Below, piece by piece: positions 34,839 through 42,258 of a stretch of 64,000 bases of DNA. The stretch comes from Rothia similimucilaginosa (GTDB lineage Bacteria; Actinomycetota; Actinomycetes; Actinomycetales; Micrococcaceae): NCBI RefSeq assembly GCF_029850875.1, contig NZ_JAOVAM010000004.1, positions 1 through 64,000 of the forward strand, in the 5' to 3' direction. The notes beneath the pieces are model-generated. The model ran no database searches. It was not told the origin of the DNA and worked only from the letters and a program-made list of their open reading frames with translations. Position 1 is the stretch's first letter. Every line of letters begins with the position of its first letter. A program made the translations under genes and the position numbers.

Positions 34839-35339
34839 TTACTTGATAGCTGCCAGGGCTGCTTCGTAGTTGGGTTCGTTAGTGGTCTCGGGAACCAACT
34901 CGGTGTAGACAACCTCACCGTCGGGGTTCACAACAACCACGGAGCGTGCCAGCAGGCCAGCCAGGGGGCCGTCCACGAGCTTCACACCGAAGTCCTCACC
35001 GAAGGAGGAGCGGAAAGCAGAGGAGGTGACGACATTCTCAATGCCCTCGGCTGCACAGAAGCGGCCGATTGCGAAGGGCAAGTCGTTGGAGACGCACAGC
35101 ACGACGGTGTTCTCCAGGCCTGCAGCCTGCTTGTTGAAAGTGCGGACACTGGTTGCGCACACACCGGTGTCGACGGAGGGGAAGATGTTCAGCACCAGGT
35201 TCTTACCTGCGAAGTCTGCGGAGGAAATCTCGGAGAGATCAGCCGCGAGAACCGAGAATTCGGGCAGCTTTGCGCCGACTGCGGGAAGGTCACCGTTGGT
35301 GTGGATTACGAGTTCATTATGTAGAGTTACTTCAGCCAT
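34839..35339 (-). CDS. tpx: atypical 2-Cys thiol peroxidase
   Basis: A 166-residue peroxiredoxin that reduces lipid and organic peroxides with thioredoxin. Peroxidatic Cys61 is in the Tpx motif [15 protein letters not shown], resolving Cys95 in IGRFCAAEG, and Cys82 is an additional one. Full length. GACAAT (minus strand) ends 6 nt before the ATG, so a leaderless mRNA is likely; the GAAGG in between is too close to act as a ribosome site. Confidence 0.95.
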   Translation of the reverse strand: MAEVTLHNELVIHTNGDLPAVGAKLPEFSVLAADLSEISSADFAGKNLVLNIFPSVDTGVCATSVRTFNKQAAGLENTVVLCVSNDLPFAIGRFCAAEGIENVVTSSAFRSSFGEDFGVKLVDGPLAGLLARSVVVVNPDGEVVYTELVPETTNEPNYEAALAAIK

Positions 35340-35345
35340 ACCTTC

Positions 35346-35351
35346 ATTGTC
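35346..35351 (-). promoter_or_regulatory. -10 box, leaderless start of tpx
   Basis: GACAAT on the minus strand ends 6 nt before the tpx ATG. Confidence 0.4.
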
Positions 35352-35614
35352 CCTTGGATGCGGCGGGTGTGCAAGGGGGCACAGGTACTAGTGGGCGGAG
35401 TTTCCGCATAGCTGATTTCCTGCTACGTTACTTCACTTCTTCTGGCCCTGCTGTAGCGGCTGTCTAACGGTAATCCCGGTCTGTGACTCTACGGTAACGA
35501 ACGGCACTGACCGCACGCACCGCGCGCCCGCCTCTTTTTCCCTATACTGGACGAGTTCACTATTCGCTTCATGACCAGTACTGATGTGCGCTGATGCGCA
35601 TCTGAGGAGTATTC

Positions 35615-36370
35615 ATGTCTTCTACACGCCGCCACTTTACCGGTCGTACCTCTTTAGCTCTACCTGCGCTGGGCGCCGCTCTAGCTCTTGTTGTCACTTC
35701 TTGCTCGGCAAGCACTGATTCTGCTGTTTCTAGTACCGTGGTGTCTTCTTCTGGTAGCGCTTCTGCTTCAGCGAGCGCTACTTCTACGCAGGAGTTGTTC
35801 CCCACCCCGTCGGCGAGCCCGAGTGCATCCGTGAGTGCTTCGTCACCTGCTCCGGCGCCGTCGGTGGTGACGATTACAGTTCATGCTGAGCCGACCGCCT
35901 CCGAGTCGAAGAACGCTGATCCGAAGTCTGACCTGAAGAAGGACTCCACCTGTGCCTCTGATTCTGCATCGACCGTGGTGTCTAAGGCGCTGCGCAATTT
36001 GAAGAATAAGAGCAGGTGGGATCAGTGGACGAACGTTTCCAGCACTTATGAGGGCTATGACCCCTGTGCTGAGCTGTCGTGGATTGACGCGATTCCGGGT
36101 TCTTCCCCGTCTGATTGCTGTATCTCTTCGATGGCGCACCACATTCTGCTGTTCCACCGCAGCAAGTTCATTGGTACCGCAACCTATGAGCCGTACTCGT
36201 TCTCCCCGGTGATTACCCGCACCTCGGACAGCTCGATTAGTGTGGCCTACCGCTATGTGAAGGGCGATGAGAGCTCCGCCAGCGCAAGCGGCCGCACGAC
36301 CGCTGAGTTCAGCTGGAGCTCATCGCAGAACAAGGTTGTGATGACCGGTGAGGTTCCGCCGAGCTACTAG
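35615..36370 (+). CDS. LppP/LprE-type lipoprotein
   Basis: A 251-residue secreted lipoprotein. Basic N-terminus, hydrophobic stretch and lipobox VTSC (Cys30), then a low-complexity Ser/Ala/Pro linker (about 31-95) that would span the cell wall. The folded domain (about 110-251) carries HILLFHRSKFIGTATYEPYSF and FSWSSSQNKVVMTGEVPPSY, which match the LppP/LprE family of actinobacterial lipoproteins. Its function is unknown. GAGGAG precedes the ATG; terminator downstream; monocistronic. Confidence 0.82.
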   Translation: MSSTRRHFTGRTSLALPALGAALALVVTSCSASTDSAVSSTVVSSSGSASASASATSTQELFPTPSASPSASVSASSPAPAPSVVTITVHAEPTASESKNADPKSDLKKDSTCASDSASTVVSKALRNLKNKSRWDQWTNVSSTYEGYDPCAELSWIDAIPGSSPSDCCISSMAHHILLFHRSKFIGTATYEPYSFSPVITRTSDSSISVAYRYVKGDESSASASGRTTAEFSWSSSQNKVVMTGEVPPSY

Positions 36371-36452
36371 GCCGAGCTACTGGACAATCCGTCTCATAGT
36401 CTCGCAACCCAGAATCTACGCGTTTAAAACTCAGGAAGTTGGGCATACAAGA

Positions 36453-36499
36453 AAACCCGCCGTCTCGCATATGGCGCATATGTGAGACGGCGGGTTTTT
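36453..36499 (+). terminator. terminator after the lipoprotein gene
   Basis: Perfect 14-bp stem AAACCCGCCGTCTC/GAGACGGCGGGTTT with an inner GCATATG...CATATGT pairing, then TTC. Works for both flanking genes. Confidence 0.85.
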
Positions 36500-36539
36500 C
36501 GTTGCTCAAGGATATGTAGAGCGCCCGAGGGCTAGCTGT

Positions 36540-36611
36540 TTAGGCAACGAACTTCTTGTAACCGAAGTATGCGGCGCCTGCCAGGATAGCGATGCACAGA
36601 ATCTTCTTCAC
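36540..36611 (-). CDS. 23-residue membrane peptide
   Basis: MKKILCIAILAGAAYFGYKKFVA, below usual gene-finding limits. GTG start at 36611 with a strong AAAGGAG 7 nt upstream. One hydrophobic helix flanked by Lys pairs. The opening resembles the DLW-39 family of small actinobacterial proteins but the C-terminal acidic half is missing, so identity is uncertain. A structured leader lies upstream (hairpin CTCACC/GGTGAG at 36667-36682). Confidence 0.6.
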   Translation of the reverse strand: MKKILCIAILAGAAYFGYKKFVA

Positions 36612-36841
36612 GGTATAACTCCTTTGATTGTTCCGGTAGGCACCCGGTGTTTTGCTCCCCTGGCGACTCACCCAAAGGTGAGGGCAGGCGGGGCGTCATC
36701 CGCACGTGATGCCATCGCTTCCTATCTTACCTGCCTTTGAACAATGTTTTTCTGTGTGACGTGCTGAGTCCGCATTCTAGACAATCAAACACGCAGTGGT
36801 TCAACATGCCCTTGAACCAAGGAATACGCCTCTGACAGGCG

Positions 36842-36847
36842 CATAAT
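36842..36847 (+). promoter_or_regulatory. -10 box, leaderless start of DoxX-like gene
   Basis: CATAAT ends 6 nt before the ATG at 36854. The intervening GGGAGC could also act as a ribosome site. Confidence 0.4.
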
Positions 36848-36853
36848 GGGAGC

Positions 36854-37246
36854 ATGAGTATTTTTAAGAAGAAAGAGTATAGCGCTGAGCGCTCGGCTAC
36901 TCGCATGGCTCGCGCCCTCGCTGTGATGGGTGCTCTGCACTTCATCATCCCGGATCCCTTCGACTCGATTGTGCCGAAGTACCTGCCGGGTCCTCCCCAC
37001 GCATACACTCACGGCTCGGGTGTAGCTGAGCTGGGCACCGCTGCCCTGCTGGCTAATGACAAGACCCGCCGTGCCGGTGGCCTGCTTGCGGCTCTGCTGT
37101 TTGTTGCAGTATTCCCCGCAAACATTCAGATGGCGCTGGATGCGCGTAACCAGTCCACTCAGCGTAAGGCTATTGCGTACGGTCGCCTACCCCTGCAGCT
37201 GCCGATGATTTGTAGCGCACTGAAGATTTGGCGTAAGTCGAAGTAG
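36854..37246 (+). CDS. DoxX-like membrane protein
   Basis: A 130-residue protein with three or four hydrophobic helices. ALHFIIPDPFDSIVPKYLPG and a conserved SGVAELGTAALL segment match DoxX-like small membrane proteins, a family of uncertain role linked to redox and membrane stress. Ends in a basic tail (KIWRKSK). Followed by a terminator; single gene. Confidence 0.75.
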   Translation: MSIFKKKEYSAERSATRMARALAVMGALHFIIPDPFDSIVPKYLPGPPHAYTHGSGVAELGTAALLANDKTRRAGGLLAALLFVAVFPANIQMALDARNQSTQRKAIAYGRLPLQLPMICSALKIWRKSK

Positions 37247-37294
37247 CCAATACATTCACCATTCGATACATTCGACACTCATCTCATTGAAGAG

Positions 37295-37338
37295 AAAAGC
37301 ACCTTAGTGTTTTAGAGATAAAACATTAAGGTGCTTTT
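37295..37338 (+). terminator. terminator after DoxX-like gene
   Basis: 20-bp near-perfect stem AAAAGCACCTTAGTGTTTTA pairs with TAAAACATTAAGGTGCTTTT around GAGA. Confidence 0.88.
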
Positions 37339-37452
37339 AGCTTAATAAAAGCTCTCATAAGTTCTTCTTGCATTATATTTACGTATAATTGATAATTGAA
37401 ATCAACCTACTATCTGCCACAGTGGCAGATATATTGACCCAAGGAGATGACA

Positions 37453-37710
37453 ATGGGTACTTTTATTGGCACTATTATTACCGGCGCAATCATTGGTGCA
37501 CTTGCACGCTTCTTTATGCGAGGCCGTCAGAATATTGCAATTCTTTGGACCATTATCTGCGGTGCTGTCGGCGCGGCTATCGGTACCTGGGCAGCAACCC
37601 AGCTGGGTGTTGCAGACACTAGCGGCATTGACTGGATCCGCTGGATTATCTCAATTATTGCTGCAATGCTAACTATTTCCCTGTACATGGGCTTGACCGG
37701 TAAAAAGTAA
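37453..37710 (+). CDS. GlsB/YeaQ/YmgE-family stress membrane protein
   Basis: An 85-residue protein with three Gly-rich helices: ITGAIIGALARFFM, then LWTIICGAVGAAIGTW and IRWIISIIAAMLTISLYMGL. This is the transglycosylase-associated (GlsB/YeaQ) family of general stress proteins. ATG at 37453 has AAGGAGA just upstream; an ATG at 37447 overlaps that site. Its partners in other bacteria include Asp23 proteins, whose genes lie 1.2 kb away here. Confidence 0.85.
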   Translation: MGTFIGTIITGAIIGALARFFMRGRQNIAILWTIICGAVGAAIGTWAATQLGVADTSGIDWIRWIISIIAAMLTISLYMGLTGKK

Positions 37711-37758
37711 AGAGATATTTGTCAATTTCTTTTAAAACCTAAGCAATTTTTATAAAGC

Positions 37759-37809
37759 AAAAGGCGGCACCTCCCCTAGCGCGAGCTAGTGCGGTAGGTG
37801 CCGCCTTTT
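37759..37809. terminator. bidirectional terminator between glsB-like and phnA-like genes
   Basis: AAAAGGCGGCACCT pairs with AGGTGCCGCCTTTT; inner pairing TAGC/GCTA. T-runs on both strands. Confidence 0.88.
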
Positions 37810-37830
37810 CTGCATCTAATGCGAAGCGCT

Positions 37831-38199
37831 TTATGCCTTCTTCACCACAGAGGACTTCAGGTACATCTGGCCTGCGCCAGGGACCTTCGCCTCAATGTCG
37901 TGGCCGTTCACGGGGGATTCGAGCAGGCGGATGCCACGCACCTTGGTGCCCGCCTTGATGTCTGCGCCGCCCTTAACCTTCAGGCCCTTGACGATGGTGA
38001 CGGAGTCGCCGTCGACGAGCTCGTTACCGACGGAGTCCAGAACCTTGGAGCCTGCTGCTTCTTCAGTTTCGCCGGCTGCAGTGCGTTCCCATTCGTGGCC
38101 GCACATGGGGCATGCCCAGAGTGCGCCCATTTCGTAGGTGTAGTTTTCATTGCATTCGGGGCAGGCGGGTGCTTCGATTTCGTTGAGGTTTTCGCTCAT
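37831..38199 (-). CDS. PhnA/YjdM-family zinc-ribbon protein
   Basis: A 122-residue protein. N-terminal zinc ribbon with PACPECNENYTY and WACPMCGHEW (four Cys), then the C-terminal PhnA beta domain with DGDSVTIVKGLKVKGG. Family members are named for alkylphosphonate clusters but have no proven role in that pathway. AAGGAA stands before the ATG. Single gene. Confidence 0.88.
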   Translation of the reverse strand: MSENLNEIEAPACPECNENYTYEMGALWACPMCGHEWERTAAGETEEAAGSKVLDSVGNELVDGDSVTIVKGLKVKGGADIKAGTKVRGIRLLESPVNGHDIEAKVPGAGQMYLKSSVVKKA

Positions 38200-38543
38200 A
38201 GTTCCTTCTTCGATCTGTGCGGATGTGCCGCTCTCCTGTTACCGCGGTGCTACAGCGGTGGTGCTTCGGCGTGTGGGCGCGCGTCAGCCAGGCAAGGGGT
38301 GCGACGGTGGAGGGTACGAGGATTCTCGCGTTCGTGCTGACTATACCATTTGGCGGGTGTGAACCGCATGTGCGGGGCTGGTTTTTGTTGGTCTTTAGGG
38401 GCGGATTCGGGGCATGGGTAAATCCGAAAATAAAACTTGCATAGTTGGTGCGTAATATTTTGGTTGGAAGATACTTCTCAATGGCTACGGCGTGTAGAAT
38501 GCTTGGAGTATTTGTACGTTTATTGAGTGAAAGGCACGGCTTC

Positions 38544-38756
38544 ATGAAGCTTTCTGCACGTAACCAGTTCGCTGGCAAGGTTGTTGAGATTACTGAGGGT
38601 GCAACTAACGGCATCGTTAAGATCGAGATCGCTCCCGAGGTTGTTATCTCTGCGTCCATCACCAACGAGTCCATCAAGGAGCTGGGCCTGAAGGTTGGCG
38701 AGACCGCTTACGCAGTGATTAAGGCGTCCAACGTGATGGTTGGTGCTGACCACTAA
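38544..38756 (+). CDS. Mop-type (TOBE) molybdate-binding protein
   Basis: A 70-residue single-domain molbindin: MKLSARNQFAGKVVEI, TNGIVKIEI and VGETAYAVIKASNVMVG are the family's signatures. Such proteins bind molybdate or tungstate as oligomers and buffer its level. AAAGG lies 9 nt before the ATG at 38544; longer upstream frame has no such site. Standalone gene with a terminator after it. Confidence 0.9.
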   Translation: MKLSARNQFAGKVVEITEGATNGIVKIEIAPEVVISASITNESIKELGLKVGETAYAVIKASNVMVGADH

Positions 38757-38817
38757 TCCCGGTCAATAAGACTTACACCCGGTAGCTGCTTTTTGTGGCG
38801 CGCGAGGGTTAATAGGG

Positions 38818-38861
38818 CGGAGCCCCGCACTACGAGCTGTAGTGCGGGGCTCCGTTGTTTT
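38818..38861. terminator. terminator between mop-like gene and Asp23 cluster
   Basis: Perfect 16-bp stem CGGAGCCCCGCACTAC/GTAGTGCGGGGCTCCG with GAGCT loop, then TTGTTTT on the plus strand. Also ends the minus-strand Asp23 operon, which stops at 38878. Confidence 0.88.
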
Positions 38862-38877
38862 CTGAGGTTGAACCCCC

Positions 38878-39234
38878 CTACAGGAGGGACTGGACCCTCA
38901 CCCTAACCTGCGGGGTATTGTCGTTATCGCTACCGGTTGAGTCTAAGGTTTTAGAGTTTGTATGTTCTTCGTCGTATTGTTGCGATTGAGACAGCGAATG
39001 AATGACAGTCTCTTGGATATCTCGTACGATATCTTTGACCGGCCTGGATCCATCAATACTGACCTCAATAGTAGCTTTGCGCAAGCCTGATTCAATGATG
39101 ACGCCAAATCGGGCCTGCGGCATGCGGCTACCAATTACTTTCAGGGTGCTACCCAATCCAGGTTCGATTCCTCGTACTCCGGGAATGGCAGTGACAAGCC
39201 GGAGTAGCTCGGCAGCAGAGAAGTTAGTCGTCAT
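38878..39234 (-). CDS. short Asp23-like protein, last gene of the cluster
   Basis: A 118-residue protein not matched with certainty. The N-terminal 85 residues (LLRLVTAIPGVRGIEPG, then FGVIIESGLRKATIEVSIDG, VKDIVRDIQETVIHSL) show the beta-strand/helix order of the Asp23/Gls24 fold with the IPGV element. The C-terminal tail is polar and ends in QVRVRVQSLL. GAGG precedes the ATG at 39234 and the gene overlaps the previous one by 11 nt, so it is translationally coupled. Confidence 0.7.
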   Translation of the reverse strand: MTTNFSAAELLRLVTAIPGVRGIEPGLGSTLKVIGSRMPQARFGVIIESGLRKATIEVSIDGSRPVKDIVRDIQETVIHSLSQSQQYDEEHTNSKTLDSTGSDNDNTPQVRVRVQSLL

Positions 39235-39775
39235 GATGAATATCCTCGATATGTACGTTGACCGTCGGGGAGATTCCCAGGTTCTCATAGCAGGCTTCGC
39301 GGACGGCATCACGGACTTGCTGGGCCAGCTGCGGTAAGCTTTTAATGGGAGCGTACGCCGAGATTCGGCAAGATACACCCTCCGGAACCCCCAGACCGCG
39401 ATGTTCTTCGCTTGAAGGTGCGTGCTCGAAAGAAGAACGCAAGGAACGTGCACCGGGTACTGAGTCTACAATGCGGCGAATAAGGGCCCTCAACGAAAAC
39501 TCAGACATGCTGTAGGGACCCAAATCTGTATCGGGCATTTCCACCTGAGTACCGTGTCGAGTCTCAGCGATAATAGCGTCCATTATGGAACGGGGTCGCG
39601 GCATAACCGAGGTACTTCCCATAGCCTCTAGCCGGTCCCATTCCTTGTGGAGGGAGGCGATGAGACTCAGATATTCATGGGTGTCCAGATTGTCCTGCTC
39701 ATGCGAGCGTGAGAGTGATTTTGCCGACGCTGCTGAGTGTCGGACCTTATTTGAGAGGTTGTTGGATTTACTCAA
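39224..39775 (-). CDS. Asp23-related protein, unknown function
   Basis: A 183-residue soluble protein. The first 70 residues are polar and include an EYLSLIASLHKEWDRLEA helix; the last 90 (LRALIRRIVDSVPGARSL, CRISAYAPIKSLPQLAQQVRDAVREA, TVNVHIEDIHHDD) repeat the Asp23-like pattern of helix, strand, helix, final strand. TTG start at 39775 overlaps the sigma-factor stop in a TTGA and AAGGAG stands 5 nt before it; the in-frame GTG at 39781 lies on that ribosome site. This tight coupling to the sigma gene suggests a fixed ratio, possibly a regulator of it. Confidence 0.72.
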   Translation of the reverse strand: MSKSNNLSNKVRHSAASAKSLSRSHEQDNLDTHEYLSLIASLHKEWDRLEAMGSTSVMPRPRSIMDAIIAETRHGTQVEMPDTDLGPYSMSEFSLRALIRRIVDSVPGARSLRSSFEHAPSSEEHRGLGVPEGVSCRISAYAPIKSLPQLAQQVRDAVREACYENLGISPTVNVHIEDIHHDD

Positions 39776-40455
39776 GCCCACTCCTTCATCAGGCGTATGA
39801 TGAGAGAACGGGCTCGTGCCAGCCTCCCACGGACGGTCGAAACTGTCAGGTTTAGTGTCTTGGCAATCTCTTCATATGACATTTCATCGATTTCTCGAAG
39901 AATCCACACTACACGCAGTTCAGGTTCCACGGACGCCAAAAGATTGGCAAGGGCCTGAATCTGTGCATTAACTTCACTGGAATCAGCCGGGTCAGCGGTA
40001 CTGCTCGACGTCATCTCAGCCGCACCGCTCACGCCTTCGAGCCCTTCTGCGTCATAAGGATCAGTGGCTCGACGCTGACGCTTACGCACCATACTAGTAG
40101 CTTTATTAGTGCAAATCTGCATAATCCAGCCACGAAAAGCTGCCGGTTCCCGAACTAGGTGAAGGCTACCCCAAGCTTGGACAAGGGTGTCTTGAACAAT
40201 ATCCTCACTGTCCTGACGGTTCCGAACAATCATATATGCAGAGCGAAAGAGACGCCCTTGATAACGCTTAACAAGCTTCTCAAAGGCGTCAATATCTCCG
40301 TCCTGAGCACGCAGAACGAGGTATCGATCCTCGTCCTGCGTTGATTCAGACAAAGCACTCAGCTGCGCAGTGGGGTACTGATGGGGCTGAGGTTCCAGCG
40401 TTACCTCGCTCTGAGGGTTACGCGCCAATGCTCTCTCCCGTGATTTCGGGTGCAT
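39772..40455 (-). CDS. ECF-type sigma factor of the Asp23 cluster
   Basis: A 227-residue sigma-70 family factor of the ECF size class. Region 2 (about 55-125: FEKLVKRYQGRLFRSAYMIV, DIVQDTLVQAWGSL, FRGWIMQICTNKA) and region 4 (about 170-225: LRVVWILREIDEMSYEEIAKTL, VSTVRGRLARARS) are clear; a 40-residue polar extension precedes. Start 40455 overlaps the previous gene by 38 nt; a TTG at 40428 with GGGAGA upstream is an alternative. No classical anti-sigma gene with a zinc-binding domain is adjacent; its partner may be one of the Asp23-like or membrane proteins encoded here. Confidence 0.88.
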   Translation of the reverse strand: MHPKSRERALARNPQSEVTLEPQPHQYPTAQLSALSESTQDEDRYLVLRAQDGDIDAFEKLVKRYQGRLFRSAYMIVRNRQDSEDIVQDTLVQAWGSLHLVREPAAFRGWIMQICTNKATSMVRKRQRRATDPYDAEGLEGVSGAAEMTSSSTADPADSSEVNAQIQALANLLASVEPELRVVWILREIDEMSYEEIAKTLNLTVSTVRGRLARARSLIIRLMKEWA

Positions 40456-41071
40456 GATGGCCAGTTACAGACTCGGAGACATTACGCTGCTTCGAAGAAC
40501 GCTCCAGCCGTACTAGAACGTCAATCTGCTTGGGGGTCGCGCCGAAAGATACTGCCACATCATTGTTAAGTCGGTTCTTCAGTTCAGCAATAGCCCACTC
40601 AACCTCACACCCCTGAGAGACAGTAGCCTCTGCCTGAACCCACAGGCTCTTCGGGGAACCAGTAACCCAGACAGCGCACTTTTCTACACCAGGGACTTCT
40701 CGAGCACGCTCAGACAGAGCCTGCGCCAGAACCTCAGGTGCCAAAGTAGCCATCAGCACACCCTCAGAACCGCTAAACTTCAAAGGAGAAGTAGTAGCTT
40801 TACGGGGAACCTGTGCAACCAGCATGAACAAGCCAGCAATGATAATAAGTACTGATACCAGTGCTACTACAGGCAGGAACCACGGTGTGTGCACCATGGG
40901 TCCGATAAAGCTAGCTATCGGGTCCTGTGCAGAGGCCAGGTAAGGTGCAATTTCAGGCCAAGTCTGACCAGCATTGAAACCCGAAGCTAAAAGCCAAAAG
41001 GACGTTACTACAAGGAGAAGCCCAAAGATGGCCAGGACAGTTCTATTCAAAACACCAGAAACTGAACGCAT
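40418..41071 (-). CDS. AmaP-like membrane anchor protein
   Basis: A 217-residue protein with two helices at about 10-30 and 70-95 (VLAIFGLLLVVTSFWLL; LPVVALVSVLIIIAGLFML), then a cytosolic Asp23-like domain (about 115-200) with ARE-VPGVEK and VDVLVR-type strands. This layout equals AmaP, the membrane anchor for Asp23 in firmicutes. ATG at 41071 has AAAGGAG upstream. It separates the first four genes from the sigma gene and overlaps the latter. Confidence 0.78.
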   Translation of the reverse strand: MRSVSGVLNRTVLAIFGLLLVVTSFWLLASGFNAGQTWPEIAPYLASAQDPIASFIGPMVHTPWFLPVVALVSVLIIIAGLFMLVAQVPRKATTSPLKFSGSEGVLMATLAPEVLAQALSERAREVPGVEKCAVWVTGSPKSLWVQAEATVSQGCEVEWAIAELKNRLNNDVAVSFGATPKQIDVLVRLERSSKQRNVSESVTGHHAPEITGESIGA

Positions 41072-41084
41072 ATTCCTATCTCCT

Positions 41085-41633
41085 TTAGCTAATATGCTTA
41101 ATCCGCACGCGAGTACGTACAATACCCACGGGTGCAAGCATCTTTAGCACTTCGTTGGTCTTCTTCCGCGCAGCTTCACGCACGGGGCCGAGGTCGTCCA
41201 AGACGCTATAGACAATAACGTCTACGCGGGAGCCGTTAGCAGTAACGATAGCGGAGTGGACGCCGTCAAGCTGCTCAATCTGGGTCTGAATGAGGTTAGC
41301 CAAGTCTCGGCGTTTTGCGACAGTCTGACCGGGAATATCGTCGGGGAAAATTTCCAGGCGATCCGGAAGTCCAGGCCACACAGCGCCAATGATCATAGCC
41401 AGACCGCACCCCGCCAAGATGATGGCGAAGATAATAGCCGTGATGGAGCCAAGAGTGGTAGAACCACTAGCGGTGAGGGTACCCACCATAGACTCAGGCC
41501 AGGCACCGTTCACCATTCGGTGAACCGCAAGCCAAACCACCAGTCCTCCCAAGGCGAGCAATACCAGAGCCAACAGGATGTTAGGGATGCTTCGCGAGGG
41601 ACGACGAATTAGTTTCGGAACAGGTGTACTCAT
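41085..41633 (-). CDS. DUF6286-like membrane protein
   Basis: A 182-residue protein: two hydrophobic helices (about 19-42 and 62-90: NILLALVLLALGGLVVWLA; LGSITAIIFAIILAGCGLAMIIG), then a C-terminal Asp23-like domain with LIQTQIEQLDGVHSAIVTANG and VRTRVRIKHIS. DUF6286 proteins are known next to actinobacterial asp23 genes. ATGA overlap with the upstream gene shows coupling. A second anchor beside AmaP is inferred. Confidence 0.75.
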   Translation of the reverse strand: MSTPVPKLIRRPSRSIPNILLALVLLALGGLVVWLAVHRMVNGAWPESMVGTLTASGSTTLGSITAIIFAIILAGCGLAMIIGAVWPGLPDRLEIFPDDIPGQTVAKRRDLANLIQTQIEQLDGVHSAIVTANGSRVDVIVYSVLDDLGPVREAARKKTNEVLKMLAPVGIVRTRVRIKHIS

Positions 41634-42046
41634 TTAAGGCTCTTCCTAACGTGGCTACTCGGATTGAGCCAGGATATCTCAATGTTAATCTTGCCCACAC
41701 TAAGCCCCGTGAGGTACTCAACGCGATTACGCACGTGTGTGCGTAGATGTTCGATGATGGGTGACAAAGGTGCGGGGAAGACCAGTCCGATGTCCAGGTG
41801 CAGGACTGCTACCTGGCCGTAGAGTTCACATTGGGCTTCAGGGCGCGAGTCGAAGTTGTGGCGGGTACCAATTCCCAGTACACCTCCAGCATTTGAGCCA
41901 ACATTGGCGCTTTCGTTTGCAGCCTCAGCTGCAATCTTTGCAACGAGTCGCGCGGGGATGGTGGTGGTGCCGCGGTGCTCCCAGGAAGAACGTTCTTCCT
42001 GGGAAGCACTTAGCTGCGTGTTTATACGCTGGTTCGCGGTCACCAT
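41630..42046 (-). CDS. Asp23/Gls24-family protein (copy 2)
   Basis: A 138-residue envelope-stress protein. N-terminal polar leader, then TIPARLVAKIAAEAAN, GQVAVLHLDIGLVFPAPLSP, IEHLRTHVRNRVEYLTGL and GKINIEISWLNP, the expected Asp23 strand-helix order. The classical IPGV motif is diverged. AAAGAAG precedes the ATG at 42046, only 2 nt after the upstream stop. Confidence 0.82.
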   Translation of the reverse strand: MVTANQRINTQLSASQEERSSWEHRGTTTIPARLVAKIAAEAANESANVGSNAGGVLGIGTRHNFDSRPEAQCELYGQVAVLHLDIGLVFPAPLSPIIEHLRTHVRNRVEYLTGLSVGKINIEISWLNPSSHVRKSLK

Positions 42047-42048
42047 CG

Positions 42049-42225
42049 TCACTTCTTTCGCCCGTCCAGGAGGCTTCGGACATCGACCCGGCCCTCCATG
42101 CAGAGGCCTACGGCCCATCCGGCAAAGCCACACAGGGCTACCAGAACAAACGTTCCGAAAGAACCGAAGGCAAGAACGGCTCCAAGGAACAGGCCCACTA
42201 GGAGGGCCAGGTGCGTTGTCTTCAT
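42049..42225 (-). CDS. DUF2273-like small membrane protein
   Basis: A 58-residue protein below common size cut-offs: MKTTHLALLVGLFLGAVLAFG starts one helix, TFVLVALCGFAGWAVGL another, and EGRVDVRSLLDGRKK the basic tail. Gly-rich two-helix layout with a terminal RSLLDGR matches the DUF2273 proteins found between asp23 and amaP genes in other bacteria. Strong AAGGAG 5 nt before the ATG, and tight packing with neighbours (33 nt upstream, 2 nt downstream) show that it is a genuine gene. Confidence 0.82.
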   Translation of the reverse strand: MKTTHLALLVGLFLGAVLAFGSFGTFVLVALCGFAGWAVGLCMEGRVDVRSLLDGRKK

Positions 42226-42258
42226 AAGAACTCCTTAGATTAAGGCGTTGGATGCGGG

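Noticed and set aside
39161-39171. GGTTCGATTCC resembles a tRNA T-loop
   Set aside because: It lies in the coding frame of an Asp23-like gene (minus strand), and no acceptor or anticodon arm can be folded around it.
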